38,036 nt of DNA from Clostridium sp. C8-1-8 (GCF_009928445.1 NZ_JAABNO010000041.1:1-38036), one strand, 5' to 3'. Counted from the stretch's first letter, positions 23,164 through 32,379 are shown. A program made the numbers and translations. Notes: generated by a model from the sequence alone, not told the origin.

Positions 23164-24690
23164 ATGATAGATGAAAAAATAGTTTTAGATTTTTATATTG
23201 ATCAAATAAACAATGACACAATCTATTTTTTGAAAAATAAACCTTGGTTTAAAGAAGATATTTCAAAGGAAATACTAAAACTTAGAGATGAAACTGAGAT
23301 GCATAACAAGATAACTATTTGTAAAAAACTATGGAAACTTCTATTTGAAGCTTCCATGAGCTTTATTGATAATGATAGAAGGGGCTATGATGATTTATTC
23401 AATTATTTTGATACATATGTAGACTTTGAGGAGCTTATTTTCGCTTCTGATTCCTTCTATCGTGATCACACAATGCATTGCCTTTGGGTATACTTTTTAG
23501 GAGAATATTTAATTAAAAATGAAGATTTTACACCATTCTTTCAGAAGTATGGAAATGAGAATGAATTTATTTTCGAGATGTGCCAAGCTATTCGAAAAAC
23601 AAATCTTTCAGAGGCATTCCATTCCTTTATAGAACTTGAAGGCATCATGAAATCTATTGAAGGTCACTATGATTCACTAAGATGCTTGACTGCCTTAACT
23701 CATGACTTAGGTTATCCCATAAAGAAAATAACCTCTATAACAAAAAATATAAGATCAGTTCTTCCTCATTTCGGCATAAATAATACTGTTGACTTTCAGT
23801 TTAACTATTCAGATATTCATGCCAACTTGATAAAGGATTTTCTAAACTTCTTAAGCTACAATTATATGTTCACTCTTGATGATAGAAACAGAGATACAGC
23901 TAATCACATATTTCCTAAAATAGCCACTATGAGCGAGCTCGGCAACATATTAGGTATAGATGAAACAAAGCTTCTGGAGTTAACAAAAGAAGAAATAGAA
24001 ACCTTGAAGAATACACGAGTTAATTTACAATTATTATTTGATTATTCACGCCATATGAGATACTCAAAGGATTTTGAAAACTATCAGCATGGTATAATGA
24101 GTGCCTTTTTACTCTTTAGAAAGCTATCAATATTTAACAATACCCCCTTTGCATACAAAGATTTAAGCAATATACAAATCAGTAAAATTGATTTCATAAA
24201 GAAAGAAGTTATAACTGAATTACTTATAGCTATAACGGACCATACTAGTGAAGGTTTTCAAATAAGCAAGGTTAGTAGTGATTCCGCATTTTTAACCTTC
24301 ATAGATGAACTAGAAGAGTTTTCAAGAATATCTAGAGCAAATCAAAGCAGACAATATGTTAATGAATTCTGCAAGACTGATATATATGTAGAAGATGGTT
24401 ATTTAAATATAGATTTTATATTTGATAGCACAAAAATAGACAACCTTGATCCTGAAAGAGCCTTTAAAGGACGCTGTAAGAGATTCCTTACTTTGTTTAA
24501 TATTAAGGATTTAGATGAAAACTTTAAACTTAAGCTTAGATGTATAGGAAAATTACCTTACGACACCAATGTATATATGCTAGAAATACGAAATAAGTTC
24601 GCCAATATTACTATAAATGATGAAGAAAAAAATATAAGGCTATACTTAAAAAGCAATCAATTCATGAGTAAGGAAGAGTACGCCTTATAG
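23164..24690 (+). CDS. HD-domain (metal-dependent phosphohydrolase-like) protein
   Basis: The 508-aa soluble protein shows the ordered HD-domain ligands: RDHTMH near 101-105, the H180-D181 pair in LTHDLGYPI, a later histidine in YQHGIMSAFLL near 309, and D359 in AITDHT. This full H...HD...H...D set implies an active metal site. The N-terminal 90 and C-terminal 120 residues are unassigned. HD proteins hydrolyse nucleotides or cyclic dinucleotides. The ATG at 23164 is seven bases after GGGGTGAT; an in-frame GTG at 23152 lies within that ribosome site and is rejected. Confidence 0.7.
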   Translation: MIDEKIVLDFYIDQINNDTIYFLKNKPWFKEDISKEILKLRDETEMHNKITICKKLWKLLFEASMSFIDNDRRGYDDLFNYFDTYVDFEELIFASDSFYRDHTMHCLWVYFLGEYLIKNEDFTPFFQKYGNENEFIFEMCQAIRKTNLSEAFHSFIELEGIMKSIEGHYDSLRCLTALTHDLGYPIKKITSITKNIRSVLPHFGINNTVDFQFNYSDIHANLIKDFLNFLSYNYMFTLDDRNRDTANHIFPKIATMSELGNILGIDETKLLELTKEEIETLKNTRVNLQLLFDYSRHMRYSKDFENYQHGIMSAFLLFRKLSIFNNTPFAYKDLSNIQISKIDFIKKEVITELLIAITDHTSEGFQISKVSSDSAFLTFIDELEEFSRISRANQSRQYVNEFCKTDIYVEDGYLNIDFIFDSTKIDNLDPERAFKGRCKRFLTLFNIKDLDENFKLKLRCIGKLPYDTNVYMLEIRNKFANITINDEEKNIRLYLKSNQFMSKEEYAL

Positions 24691-24820
24691 ATATAGGTAA
24701 TTGCTATAGTAGCATTCTAGCTTAGTTTGCTCCAATTAATTATTATCAACCATTTGAAAGTAGCTTGTCCATATTATATAATTGAATATGGTATTTTGAT
24801 TATTTATTATAGATATATAA

Positions 24821-24889
24821 GTTTAATTGTTTGGAGCTATAGAGTTCCTATAAGAAGAACTCTATAAAATTAGTTTCGAATAATTAAAC
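24821..24889. repeat. Extended hairpin between the HD gene and the next gene
   Basis: TATAGAGTTC (24838-24847) and GAACTCTATA (24857-24866) form a perfect 10-bp stem with a nine-base loop, nested in GTTTAATT/AATTAAAC (24821-24828, 24882-24889). No T tract follows, so it is more likely an operator or structured leader than a terminator. Confidence 0.45.
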
Positions 24890-24944
24890 AAGTTATAAGC
24901 TTGATTTTAAACTTTAATATAAATAAGATAAGGAACTGATAATT

Positions 24945-25400
24945 ATGTTGGAAACTTTGAATCAATTAAAAGGATATTTAAAAGCTTTTGAACTACTTAA
25001 CAATGATAATTATGAAGGTTGCGATTACTTTATAGAAGAGCTTCCTCTTAAAAAGGATTACCAAACCTCAATTAATGACTTTTTACTTAAGACTTGTGTA
25101 TCTAAGGAAGGTCTTTCTGATTTTGATTGTATAGCAATTGAAGATTGGAAGGAATCTCTATACTATACTTTAGATAACTACTTTTTTAGAAATCAAAAAC
25201 TTACCGATGATAGATTAAAAATAGCTTTTATAGATATGATCTCAAATTATATAAATAAAGAACAAATAACAGTTCTAACATCTGGGATAAAAAGTGGATA
25301 TAGTTCACTATCAAAATTTATTCACGAAGTATCTGGTGCAGACTATGTGTTTGTTTTCAAAGATAAAGTTCTACTACTTCACTTTGGTATAAATGACTAA
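24945..25400 (+). CDS. Hypothetical protein (151 aa)
   Basis: I do not recognise this acidic soluble protein. The first two-thirds are helical and rich in Asp, Asn and Leu, and the end has a hydrophobic strand pair (YVFVFKDKVLLLHFG). There is no signal peptide or metal motif. The ATG follows AAGGA. It sits on the same strand as the HD-domain gene, 254 bases downstream with a hairpin between, and ends at a strong terminator. A role linked to the HD or HEXXH genes is possible but unsupported. Confidence 0.6.
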   Translation: MLETLNQLKGYLKAFELLNNDNYEGCDYFIEELPLKKDYQTSINDFLLKTCVSKEGLSDFDCIAIEDWKESLYYTLDNYFFRNQKLTDDRLKIAFIDMISNYINKEQITVLTSGIKSGYSSLSKFIHEVSGADYVFVFKDKVLLLHFGIND

Positions 25401-25424
25401 TATATTATTTAAAATATTTATAAG

Positions 25425-25459
25425 AAAATCTCTAAAGCCGAATTCTTTAGAGATTTTTT
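25425..25459 (+). terminator. Terminator of the 151-aa protein gene
   Basis: AAAATCTCTAAAG pairs perfectly with CTTTAGAGATTTT across a seven-base loop, followed by T. Confidence 0.85.
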
Positions 25460-25530
25460 GCTCATCTACCTTTCTGAATTTATATGATGAACATCTGGTA
25501 TGAGATATAATTTCCTAAAGAATATAAAAC

Positions 25531-25578
25531 AAAAAAGACTATGAACCTTCCTAAGAGAATGTAGTTCATAGTTTTTTT
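25531..25578. terminator. Bidirectional terminator, mainly of the aldo/keto reductase gene
   Basis: ACTATGAAC pairs with GTTCATAGT, flanked by A6 on the left and T7 on the right, so it works in both directions. Confidence 0.8.
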
Positions 25579-25595
25579 ACTATAGCCTATAAGTG

Positions 25596-26558
25596 TTATA
25601 TCGCACCCATTATCTTATGAGGAACATACAGTTCTTCAAGATACTTTATATCCTCACTGGTAAGCTTTAGGTTTAATGCTCCTATAGCGTCGTCAAAATA
25701 TTTTGCCTTTGTGGCACCAATAATTGGTGAGGTAATTCCCTTTGAAAGCTGCCATGCAAGAGATACCTGTGTCATTGTTACTCCATACTTTTCAGCAAGT
25801 TCATGTACACGAAGTACTATGTTATAATCCATTTCTTGTGTACTATCATATTTTGAAACTGCGGTTTTATCTGTCTGGCTACGCTTTGTATCAGCCTTCC
25901 ACTCAAGTCGTGAAAGCCTTCCAGCTGCAAGAGGGCTATATGGAGTAAGTGCAACATTCTGCTCTTTACAAATAGGAATCAATTCTCGCTCGTCCTCACG
26001 GTAAAGCAGATTGTAGTGGTTTTGCATAGATGAAAATTTTGTCCATCCATTCCGTTCTGCAGCTATCTGCATGTTATGAAACTGGTAGCCATACATTGCT
26101 GAAGCACCAAGTGCTCTAACCTTACCAGCCTTCACAAGACCATCTAGGGCTTCCATAGTCTCTTCAATTGGAGTATTGTAATCGAAACGGTGAATGATGT
26201 AAAGATCAACGTAATCAGTGCCTAGTCTTTTAAGTGAGCCATCAATTTCCCGCTGTATCGCCGCCTTTGAGAGATTGCCTTCATTGAAATAAACCTTGGT
26301 GGCTATTACCACCTTGTCTCTTGCAATATTGTTCTTGATTGCACGGCCTAGATACTCTTCACTAGTACCGGCTGAATAGGTGTTGGCTGTGTCAAAGAAA
26401 TTAACTCCTAGATCAAGAGCCCTTTTGACAAGTGTCTCACTGTCTTCAGCGTTCAGCGTCCAAGCGTGAAAATTGCTTTTAGGGTCACCAAAGCTCATAC
26501 ACCCTACACAAAGACGTGAAACTTGAAGATCTGAATTTCCGAGTTTTGAATATTCCAT
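25596..26558 (-). CDS. Aldo/keto reductase
   Basis: The 320-aa NADPH-dependent oxidoreductase folds as a TIM barrel. The catalytic tetrad is visible: D56 and Y61 (FFDTANTYSAG), K88 (VIATKVYF) and H123 (YIIHRFDYNTP). NADP-binding SPLAAGRLSR and the C-terminal SPIIGATKAKYFDDAI follow. It reduces aldehydes or ketones, but the substrate is unknown. The coding DNA is visibly richer in GC than its neighbours, which suggests acquisition from another Firmicute. It is transcribed alone from a MerR-type promoter at 26793-26823, so induction by aldehydes or thiol stress is plausible. Confidence 0.92.
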   Translation of the reverse strand: MEYSKLGNSDLQVSRLCVGCMSFGDPKSNFHAWTLNAEDSETLVKRALDLGVNFFDTANTYSAGTSEEYLGRAIKNNIARDKVVIATKVYFNEGNLSKAAIQREIDGSLKRLGTDYVDLYIIHRFDYNTPIEETMEALDGLVKAGKVRALGASAMYGYQFHNMQIAAERNGWTKFSSMQNHYNLLYREDERELIPICKEQNVALTPYSPLAAGRLSRLEWKADTKRSQTDKTAVSKYDSTQEMDYNIVLRVHELAEKYGVTMTQVSLAWQLSKGITSPIIGATKAKYFDDAIGALNLKLTSEDIKYLEELYVPHKIMGAI

Positions 26559-26792
26559 TTTCTTTCCTCCTCATATTTAAAAAATTAGTTTATCTATATT
26601 AATATTAGATAATATTTAATCTACTTGCTGCCTTCGTTATGAACATAATACCATCCTGCTATTCTCTCAATCATAACTGCTACCACTTCTATAGGTATCT
26701 AACTTCAACTATTAATTTATGCATTCCTAATTATCGAAGAAAAACATGATTATAGAACATATATATTTTAATTTTTCCTATTGCATATATAT
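26559..26792 (-). other. Long leader of the aldo/keto reductase with a possible gene remnant
   Basis: About 230 bases separate promoter and gene. On the minus strand, 26621-26686 is open and reads VVAVMIERIAGWYYVHNEGS before a stop. This is protein-like but has no ribosome site, so it may be the tail of a deleted gene. Confidence 0.3.
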
Positions 26793-26823
26793 ACTCTACT
26801 CTTTGGAGCTAACTCCAAGTCAA
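26793..26823 (-). promoter_or_regulatory. MerR-type promoter of the aldo/keto reductase gene
   Basis: On the minus strand -35 TTGACT (26818-26823) and -10 TAGAGT (26793-26798) are 19 bases apart. The overlong spacer contains the dyad TTGGAG-TTAG-CTCCAA. This layout is the hallmark of promoters activated by MerR-family regulators (AdhR/NmlR type). No MerR gene is in the window. Confidence 0.7.
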
Positions 26824-26837
26824 TAGATTTTTAATCT

Positions 26838-26882
26838 TTTTTTAAAAAAATTAAAAATCCACTGAAGCTAATTTCTTCAGTG
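26838..26882 (-). terminator. Terminator of the urease operon
   Basis: CACTGAAG pairs with CTTCAGTG (26860-26867, 26875-26882), followed on the minus strand by GATTTTTAATTTTTTT. It lies 40 bases after ureD. Confidence 0.85.
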
Positions 26883-26921
26883 AACTCTTTTATTTTAACA
26901 GCTCATAAATATAAAAACTCT

Positions 26922-27716
26922 CTATCTACTTAAGTCAATCTCTCTAATTCTATCAGTAATTTTTGATAAAGCATCTGAACTATTACCCAGTATTCTTACT
27001 GTAAGCATATTCTCACAGTTATTGCTTACTCCAGCTAGAATATTTTTTTGACAGTCTAAATATTCTACTAGTGAAGTTCTAAAAGCCTCATCAATTCTAT
27101 CATTTATTATATATAAATTAGCTTGGTGAGTATATTCCTCGTAATAACCTATCTCAGCTAAGTTCTGATTACTAGGTTCCAAAAAGGTATTATCAAAGAA
27201 TATAAGCTTTCCCTGATGATATATCTTTGTTTTAGAGGAATAGAGATTAAAATCAAATTTTTCTCCAGACATATATCTTCCACAAGATAGTATCTCTCTA
27301 AAAACAAGTTCACTTCCAGCCTCCATATGTATTTCTGCTTCATTAAAGAAATTTGAACCACTGTATGGTACTGTAGGCATAAGGAAATACTCAAATCGGC
27401 TGTTCTTTTCTAGCTCTATACGAAGCTTTTGATAAGCATTACCTTCCTTCATATTAAATACTTTACTATATGATTGAGAATATAAATGCAATCTAGAACC
27501 TTGTTTAAGCTTAAAGTCTAAATAATAACGATCTCCTTCTAGTATACCTGGCGAAACATTCATAACACATAGCTTCATCATATTATATTCATCGTCATAA
27601 AAAGGACTTATAATTTTAAAAGGTGCTGTAAAATAGCTTTTTTCCAATATGGTATTGTCCTTTTTAACAGCTGTTTCTATATTGATATGACTATCTTTAT
27701 AGTAATTATTATTCAT
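26922..27716 (-). CDS. ureD: Urease accessory protein UreD (UreH)
   Basis: The 264-aa beta-rich protein binds apo-urease and, with UreF and UreG, guides nickel into the active site. Characteristic segments are YFTAPFKIISPF near the start, MMKLCVMNVSPGILEGD, and SQSYSKVFNM. The length is usual for the family. Its ATG overlaps the ureG stop (TAATG), so translation is coupled. It is the last gene of ureABCEFGD and is followed by the operon terminator. No odd features were seen. Confidence 0.92.
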   Translation of the reverse strand: MNNNYYKDSHINIETAVKKDNTILEKSYFTAPFKIISPFYDDEYNMMKLCVMNVSPGILEGDRYYLDFKLKQGSRLHLYSQSYSKVFNMKEGNAYQKLRIELEKNSRFEYFLMPTVPYSGSNFFNEAEIHMEAGSELVFREILSCGRYMSGEKFDFNLYSSKTKIYHQGKLIFFDNTFLEPSNQNLAEIGYYEEYTHQANLYIINDRIDEAFRTSLVEYLDCQKNILAGVSNNCENMLTVRILGNSSDALSKITDRIREIDLSR

Positions 27717-28324
27717 TATACTCCCTCAAGAAGAACATTTTCTTTAATCCATGTTATAACTTCATCTAAACCTACTTTATGATGTAAGTCAGTAAAAATA
27801 AAAGGTTTTTCTCCTCTCATTTTTATAGAATCTCTTTCCATAACTTCAAGACTAGCACCTACATGTGGAGCTAGATCTATTTTGTTTATTATAAGAAGAT
27901 CTGATCTAGTTATTCCTGGCCCACCCTTTCTTGGAATCTTGTCTCCTCCAGATACATCAATAACATAAATAGTTGAGTCTGCCAAGTCTGGACTAAAGGT
28001 AGCAGACAAATTGTCTCCGCCGCTTTCTATAAATATTATCTGAACCTCTGGAAATCTCTCTGCCATTATATCAACAGCCTCAAGGTTCATAGATGCATCT
28101 TCTCTTATGGCAGTATGAGGACATCCCCCTGTTTCTACTCCCATTATTCTTTCTCTAGGCAGTATACTATTAGCAGTTAAAAACTCTGCATCTTCCTTTG
28201 TATATATATCGTTGGTTATTACAGCTACACTGTACTCCTTGCTCATCTCTCTTGTAAGTCTTTCAATCAGTGCTGTCTTACCTGATCCTACAGGACCAGC
28301 AATTCCTATCTTTACATAACCCAT
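27716..28324 (-). CDS. ureG: Urease accessory GTPase UreG
   Basis: The 202-aa SIMIBI-class GTPase drives nickel delivery and lysine carbamylation of urease. The P-loop GPVGSGKT is at 10-17, the nickel-binding CPH motif at 68-70 (GGCPHTAIRED), and the guanine-specificity NKID near 147. I use the ATG at 28324, nine bases after AGGA; the TTG at 28330 is too close to it. It is the only gene of the operon separated by a notable gap (about 150 bases) from its predecessor, ureF. Confidence 0.95.
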   Translation of the reverse strand: MGYVKIGIAGPVGSGKTALIERLTREMSKEYSVAVITNDIYTKEDAEFLTANSILPRERIMGVETGGCPHTAIREDASMNLEAVDIMAERFPEVQIIFIESGGDNLSATFSPDLADSTIYVIDVSGGDKIPRKGGPGITRSDLLIINKIDLAPHVGASLEVMERDSIKMRGEKPFIFTDLHHKVGLDEVITWIKENVLLEGV

Positions 28325-28475
28325 CTTCAATCTTCCTGCTGACCTTTACCCATAACAAGCTAATTATTGTCAGCATTTCCTCCCTTATAATTTTGATTCA
28401 AATTATTAATTTTTAAAGCCTTCTTCAACCACCCTAAGATTTGAATTTTTACATGGATGTGAAAGTATGATAGCC

Positions 28476-29168
28476 TTATGACATATACAGTCTCGAATAC
28501 AAATCTTCATGCTGCATAGCTCTTATATCAGCGCCAATACTGCACCTTCCAAGTGACTCTATATCAAGTTCCACTATTTCCTTGGTAATATCCGTCATGA
28601 TCTGCTGCATGTTAAAAAGAACTTTCTGTCCATCAAGCTGACCTAATGGTACTAGCTTTGTACAGTTATTTATTATAGAAGAGGCCTGATTGTATACGTA
28701 AGCCATTATTGCCTCTTCCTTAGATATACTGCAATCTGCAGCAAAGATTCCAAAAGCAATAGCATATTGGCCATAAGCTAAGCCTTCTTTTATGACTTTT
28801 TCATAGCAAGCTATCCCTTCTGTTGTTTTTATGTTATTAACCAGCTTTATAAATCTAGTACTTAATTTAATACTTCCTTCTTTGACTTCTCTAGGTGCTT
28901 TAGAGCAAGTAAGTAAATTGTCTAGATTAATTATCTTTTGAATATCCATTTCTAAGTCATATTCATAAGCCAGTTTTACAGCTAATCCATCATTATACTT
29001 TACACTGCTTTGAAGCATATGTCTTAAATACTCCTTTGAGGTTGCTGCATCCTTTACAACACCCTTTTGAACGTAAGTTTCTAGTCCATTAGATTGAGTG
29101 TAGGAACCTATAGGAAATATTGAATCTGCAATTTGTAGCAGTGTAAAAAACTGATTACAAATGCTCAT
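28476..29168 (-). CDS. ureF: Urease accessory protein UreF
   Basis: The 230-aa all-helical protein activates UreG within the UreD-UreF-UreG complex. Typical segments are LLQIADSIFPIGSYTQSNGLE at the start (the FPxGxxxxSxGLE signature) and the C-terminal LGRCSIGADIRAMQHEDLY. Length is as expected. Its ATG overlaps the last 14 bases of ureE. After its stop, 150 bases without a gene separate it from ureG. Confidence 0.92.
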   Translation of the reverse strand: MSICNQFFTLLQIADSIFPIGSYTQSNGLETYVQKGVVKDAATSKEYLRHMLQSSVKYNDGLAVKLAYEYDLEMDIQKIINLDNLLTCSKAPREVKEGSIKLSTRFIKLVNNIKTTEGIACYEKVIKEGLAYGQYAIAFGIFAADCSISKEEAIMAYVYNQASSIINNCTKLVPLGQLDGQKVLFNMQQIMTDITKEIVELDIESLGRCSIGADIRAMQHEDLYSRLYMS

Positions 29169-29619
29169 GACTATGCCCGTGACTGTGACTATGAGTTTCT
29201 AAGCCATTTATAAGTCTAGCTTCAACCTTTTCTATCTTAAAATGATTTTTCTCTAAAAGCTTCATAAGAGGCTCATCGTAAGGCACCAGTATCTCTTCAT
29301 GATGTAGAAATAATGTAATATGCTTATTACCTATCTCATAGCATATTCTTCCCATTTCCTCCATGTTAGCTGGTTTAATAGAAATAGCTTCACACTCAGG
29401 TATATTGACTATAAGTATAAACTGCTCGTCGCTAAAAAGAACATCCTTATGATTAAGCTTTTTGCTTCCATCCAGTCTTATTCCTACAGTCCTACCGCTG
29501 GAACTTACCTTCTTAAGTATTTTTTTATTCACTTCATACCATTCTACGTCAACAAAATCCATCTCTTTTCCTTGAACCTGGAATTCTTCTAAGTTACCTA
29601 ATATATTTTCTACTAACAT
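29155..29619 (-). CDS. ureE: Urease nickel chaperone UreE
   Basis: The 154-aa nickel-binding dimer has an N-terminal peptide-binding part, a C-terminal ferredoxin-like part (GNKHITLFLHHEEILVPYD, with the metal-binding histidine region), and a His-rich tail at about 142-154 (THSHSHGHSHEHL). The tail can store or buffer nickel. It follows ureC by 117 bases and overlaps ureF. Confidence 0.93.
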   Translation of the reverse strand: MLVENILGNLEEFQVQGKEMDFVDVEWYEVNKKILKKVSSSGRTVGIRLDGSKKLNHKDVLFSDEQFILIVNIPECEAISIKPANMEEMGRICYEIGNKHITLFLHHEEILVPYDEPLMKLLEKNHFKIEKVEARLINGLETHSHSHGHSHEHL

Positions 29620-29735
29620 AATTTTCTCCTATCTTTAGACTTCCTAACTCAGCCATTAATTCTTTGCTCAAGCTCATTATTGCATCAAATCACTGACCAC
29701 TTAATTTCAACGCAGTACTTTAACAGATCCAATAA

Positions 29736-31457
29736 TTAAAACAAGAAATATCTCTGTGCCAAAGCTGCTTCTTTTATAGGCTTGCAGGTTACATGCTCTC
29801 CATTGACTCTTACTTCATAGTTTTCAGGATTTACGTCAATCTTTGGTGTCTCTGAATTTAATAACATATCCTTTTTACCTATATTCCTGCAGTTTTCTAC
29901 TGGTAACACAAGCTTATTAAGGCCAAGCTTTGCAATATTACCATTTTCTAAAGAAACCTTGGATACAAATGTCATACAGCATTTGTACTTTGCCTTTCCA
30001 AAAGCTCCAAACATATTTCTATATATAACTGGTTGAGGAGTTGGTATAGATGCATTGGCATCTCCCATTCTACTAGCTGTTATAACTCCTCCTTTTATTA
30101 TCATCTCAGGCTTTACGCCAAAGAAAGCTGGTTTCCACAGTACCAAATCTGCATACTTACCTACCTCTATTGAACCTACATATTTGGATATACCATGAGT
30201 TATTGCTGGATTTATAGTATATTTTGCTATATATCTTTTAGCTCTAAAGTTGTCACAACCTAAAGCATTGTCTTCTGGTAAAAGTCCTCTTTGCTTTTTC
30301 ATCTTGTCAGCAGTCTGCCAAGTTCTTATTATAACTTCGCCTACTCTTCCCATAGCCTGTGAGTCTGAGCTTAGCATGCTGAAGATGCCCATATCGTGGA
30401 ATATATCTTCTGCCGCTATAGTTTCAGGTCTTATTCTTGAATCAGCAAAAGCTATATCCTCTGGCACTTTTTTATCTAGGTGATGGCATACCATAAGCAT
30501 ATCTAAATGCTCATCTATGGTATTAACGGTATATGGCCTTGTGGGATTGGTGGATGAAGGCAATATATTAGGAAAAGCCGCTATTTTCATTATATCTGGA
30601 GCATGACCTCCACCAGCACCTTCTGTGTGATAAGTGTGAATTGTTCTTCCACCTATCGCTGCAATTGTATCTTCTACAAAACCACCCTCATTCAAGGTAT
30701 CAGTATGAATTGCCACTTGAACATCATACTCCTCTGCTACTGCAAGACAAGTATCTATAGCCTTAGGAGTACTGCCCCAGTCTTCATGTAATTTTAGTCC
30801 TAGTGCTCCCGCTTCAACTTGCTCTCTCAAGGCATCAAGAGAAGAGGAATTACCCTTTCCTAAAAAACCAAGATTCATAGGAAATTCTTCTGCAGCTTCA
30901 AGCATTCTCTCCATGTAAAAAGCTCCTGGAGTGCAAGTAGTAGCATTAGTTCCATCTGCTGGACCAGTACCTCCACCTATCATTGTGGTTATACCACTAT
31001 AAAGAGCAGTCTCAATCTGCTGAGGAGATATAAAGTGAATGTGAGTATCTACTCCTCCAGCGGTTAGGATAAGCCCTTCTCCAGCTAAAGCTTCAGTAGA
31101 GGCACCAACTATCATGTTTTTATCAACATTATCCATAATATCTGGATTTCCTGCTTTTCCTATGCCTACTATCCTTCCATCTTTTATACCTATATCTGCC
31201 TTAAATATACCTGTATAGTCTAGAACTAGAGCATTGGTTATAACTAGATCTAATACTCCTTCCGCTCTTTTATCTAAAGCAGACTGGCCCATACCATCTC
31301 TTAAGGTCTTTCCCCCACCAAACTTACACTCATCACCATAGGTGGTATAATCCTTCTCTACCTCTATGATTAGGTCAGTATCAGCAAGTCTTACTCTATC
31401 ACCAGTAGTGGGACCATACATATTAGCATAGTCTCTTGCTTTTATTTTTACACTCAT
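29736..31457 (-). CDS. ureC: Urease subunit alpha (catalytic)
   Basis: The 573-aa amidohydrolase hydrolyses urea to ammonia and carbamate. All active-site residues are present. Nickel ligands are H139 and H141 (THIHF), carbamylated K222 (GLKLHEDWG), H251, H277 and D365 (SSDSQAMGRVGE). H224 and the flap C324-H325 (VCHHLD) complete the site. Numbering runs five ahead of Klebsiella UreC. Length is standard. It follows ureB by two bases. Confidence 0.98.
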   Translation of the reverse strand: MSVKIKARDYANMYGPTTGDRVRLADTDLIIEVEKDYTTYGDECKFGGGKTLRDGMGQSALDKRAEGVLDLVITNALVLDYTGIFKADIGIKDGRIVGIGKAGNPDIMDNVDKNMIVGASTEALAGEGLILTAGGVDTHIHFISPQQIETALYSGITTMIGGGTGPADGTNATTCTPGAFYMERMLEAAEEFPMNLGFLGKGNSSSLDALREQVEAGALGLKLHEDWGSTPKAIDTCLAVAEEYDVQVAIHTDTLNEGGFVEDTIAAIGGRTIHTYHTEGAGGGHAPDIMKIAAFPNILPSSTNPTRPYTVNTIDEHLDMLMVCHHLDKKVPEDIAFADSRIRPETIAAEDIFHDMGIFSMLSSDSQAMGRVGEVIIRTWQTADKMKKQRGLLPEDNALGCDNFRAKRYIAKYTINPAITHGISKYVGSIEVGKYADLVLWKPAFFGVKPEMIIKGGVITASRMGDANASIPTPQPVIYRNMFGAFGKAKYKCCMTFVSKVSLENGNIAKLGLNKLVLPVENCRNIGKKDMLLNSETPKIDVNPENYEVRVNGEHVTCKPIKEAALAQRYFLF

Positions 31458-31459
31458 CT

Positions 31460-31828
31460 TTATTTCACCCCTTTAAATGAACCGGCTTTAGCTCTTTCTA
31501 CACTAGCTTCTTTATTGCTTTCATCAGTGGAGCCTGAGGTCAAGTCATTAAGTCCATATACTAGCTTTTTACCACCTAGCTCTACCAATTGTATTTCCTT
31601 TTCCTCACCGGGTTCAAATCTTACTGCTGTGCCAGAAGGTATATCAAGTCTCATACCAAAGGCTTCTTCTCTATCAAATTGAAGACACTTATTTACTTCA
31701 AAAAAATGAAAATGTGAACCAACCTGTACTGGTCTATCTCCAGTATTAGCCACAATTAAAGTTTTAGTTTTTCTTCCTTCGTTACATATAATATCTCTAT
31801 CTTTAACGATGATTTCACCTGGTTTCAT
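31460..31828 (-). CDS. ureB: Urease subunit beta
   Basis: The 122-aa structural subunit has the usual start (KPGEIIVKD), the beta core PVQVGSHFHFFEVN and FDREEAFGMRLDIPSGTAVRFEPGEE. The last 20 or so residues are a variable Ser/Lys-rich tail. It assembles with UreA and UreC into a trimer of trimers. Confidence 0.96.
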   Translation of the reverse strand: MKPGEIIVKDRDIICNEGRKTKTLIVANTGDRPVQVGSHFHFFEVNKCLQFDREEAFGMRLDIPSGTAVRFEPGEEKEIQLVELGGKKLVYGLNDLTSGSTDESNKEASVERAKAGSFKGVK

Positions 31829-31836
31829 ACTTCCAC

Positions 31837-32139
31837 CTACCTTATTGGATTGTGAACGGTAACTAGTTTTGTACCATCTGGAAAGGTTGCTTCAATCTGA
31901 ACTTCATCTATCATCTCAGCAATTCCTTCCATAACATCCTCTTCCTTTAATATGGTTGTTCCAAAGCTCATAAGCTCCGTTACAGTCTTCCCATCTCTAG
32001 CGGCTTCCATAAGCTCAGAGCAAATAAGCGCCACTGCCTCTGGATAATTTAACCTTAAGCCTCTATCCTTACGCTTTCTTGCAAGCTCCCCAGCATAATG
32101 AAGCATAAGTTTTTCCATTTCTCTAGGAGTAAAATACAT
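31837..32139 (-). CDS. ureA: Urease subunit gamma
   Basis: The 100-aa subunit is typical: YFTPREMEKLMLHYAGELA at the start, LNYPEAVALICSELMEAARDG in the middle, and TFPDGTKLVTVHNPI at the end. It is the first urease gene, eight bases before ureB. About 235 bases of leader containing a terminator and an inverted repeat separate it from its promoter. Neither a urea nor a nickel transporter gene is in the window. Confidence 0.96.
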   Translation of the reverse strand: MYFTPREMEKLMLHYAGELARKRKDRGLRLNYPEAVALICSELMEAARDGKTVTELMSFGTTILKEEDVMEGIAEMIDEVQIEATFPDGTKLVTVHNPIR

Positions 32140-32235
32140 ACACTCACCTTCCCTTTCTATTCACTATTACTTACTTATTTTGCCTAGCTTCCTTTATGAA
32201 TATATATACTTCAAGTCAGGCAGACCAATAAGTTC

Positions 32236-32295
32236 TTTACTGTATACCTATAACTGTTAACAACCATTGATATTAATATTTTTCTATACAGTAAA
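32236..32295. repeat. Inverted repeat TTTACTGTATA in the urease leader
   Basis: TTTACTGTATA (32236-32246) and TATACAGTAAA (32285-32295) are perfect 11-bp inverted copies, 38 bases apart. The right copy overlaps the T tract of the leader terminator. A similar element is at 3444-3528. Confidence 0.5.
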
Positions 32296-32320
32296 AAAGG
32301 CATCTCAATTAAGAGATACC
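32293..32320 (-). terminator. Terminator (possible attenuator) in the urease leader
   Basis: GGTATCTC/GAGATGCC forms an eight-position stem (one T-G pair, six-base loop), followed on the minus strand by TTTTTTA. It lies 55-80 bases after the likely transcription start of the urease operon. Confidence 0.75.
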
Positions 32321-32379
32321 TCCTTGTATCAATATTTTAACTTTATTTTATTTATGTGGAATATATTTCTTATGCCAAT

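Noticed and set aside
28330..28400. Possible small gene in the ureF-ureG gap, starting ATGCTGACAATAATTAGC after GGGAGG
   Set aside because: The ribosome site is only two bases from the ATG and the frame runs into ureG in another frame.
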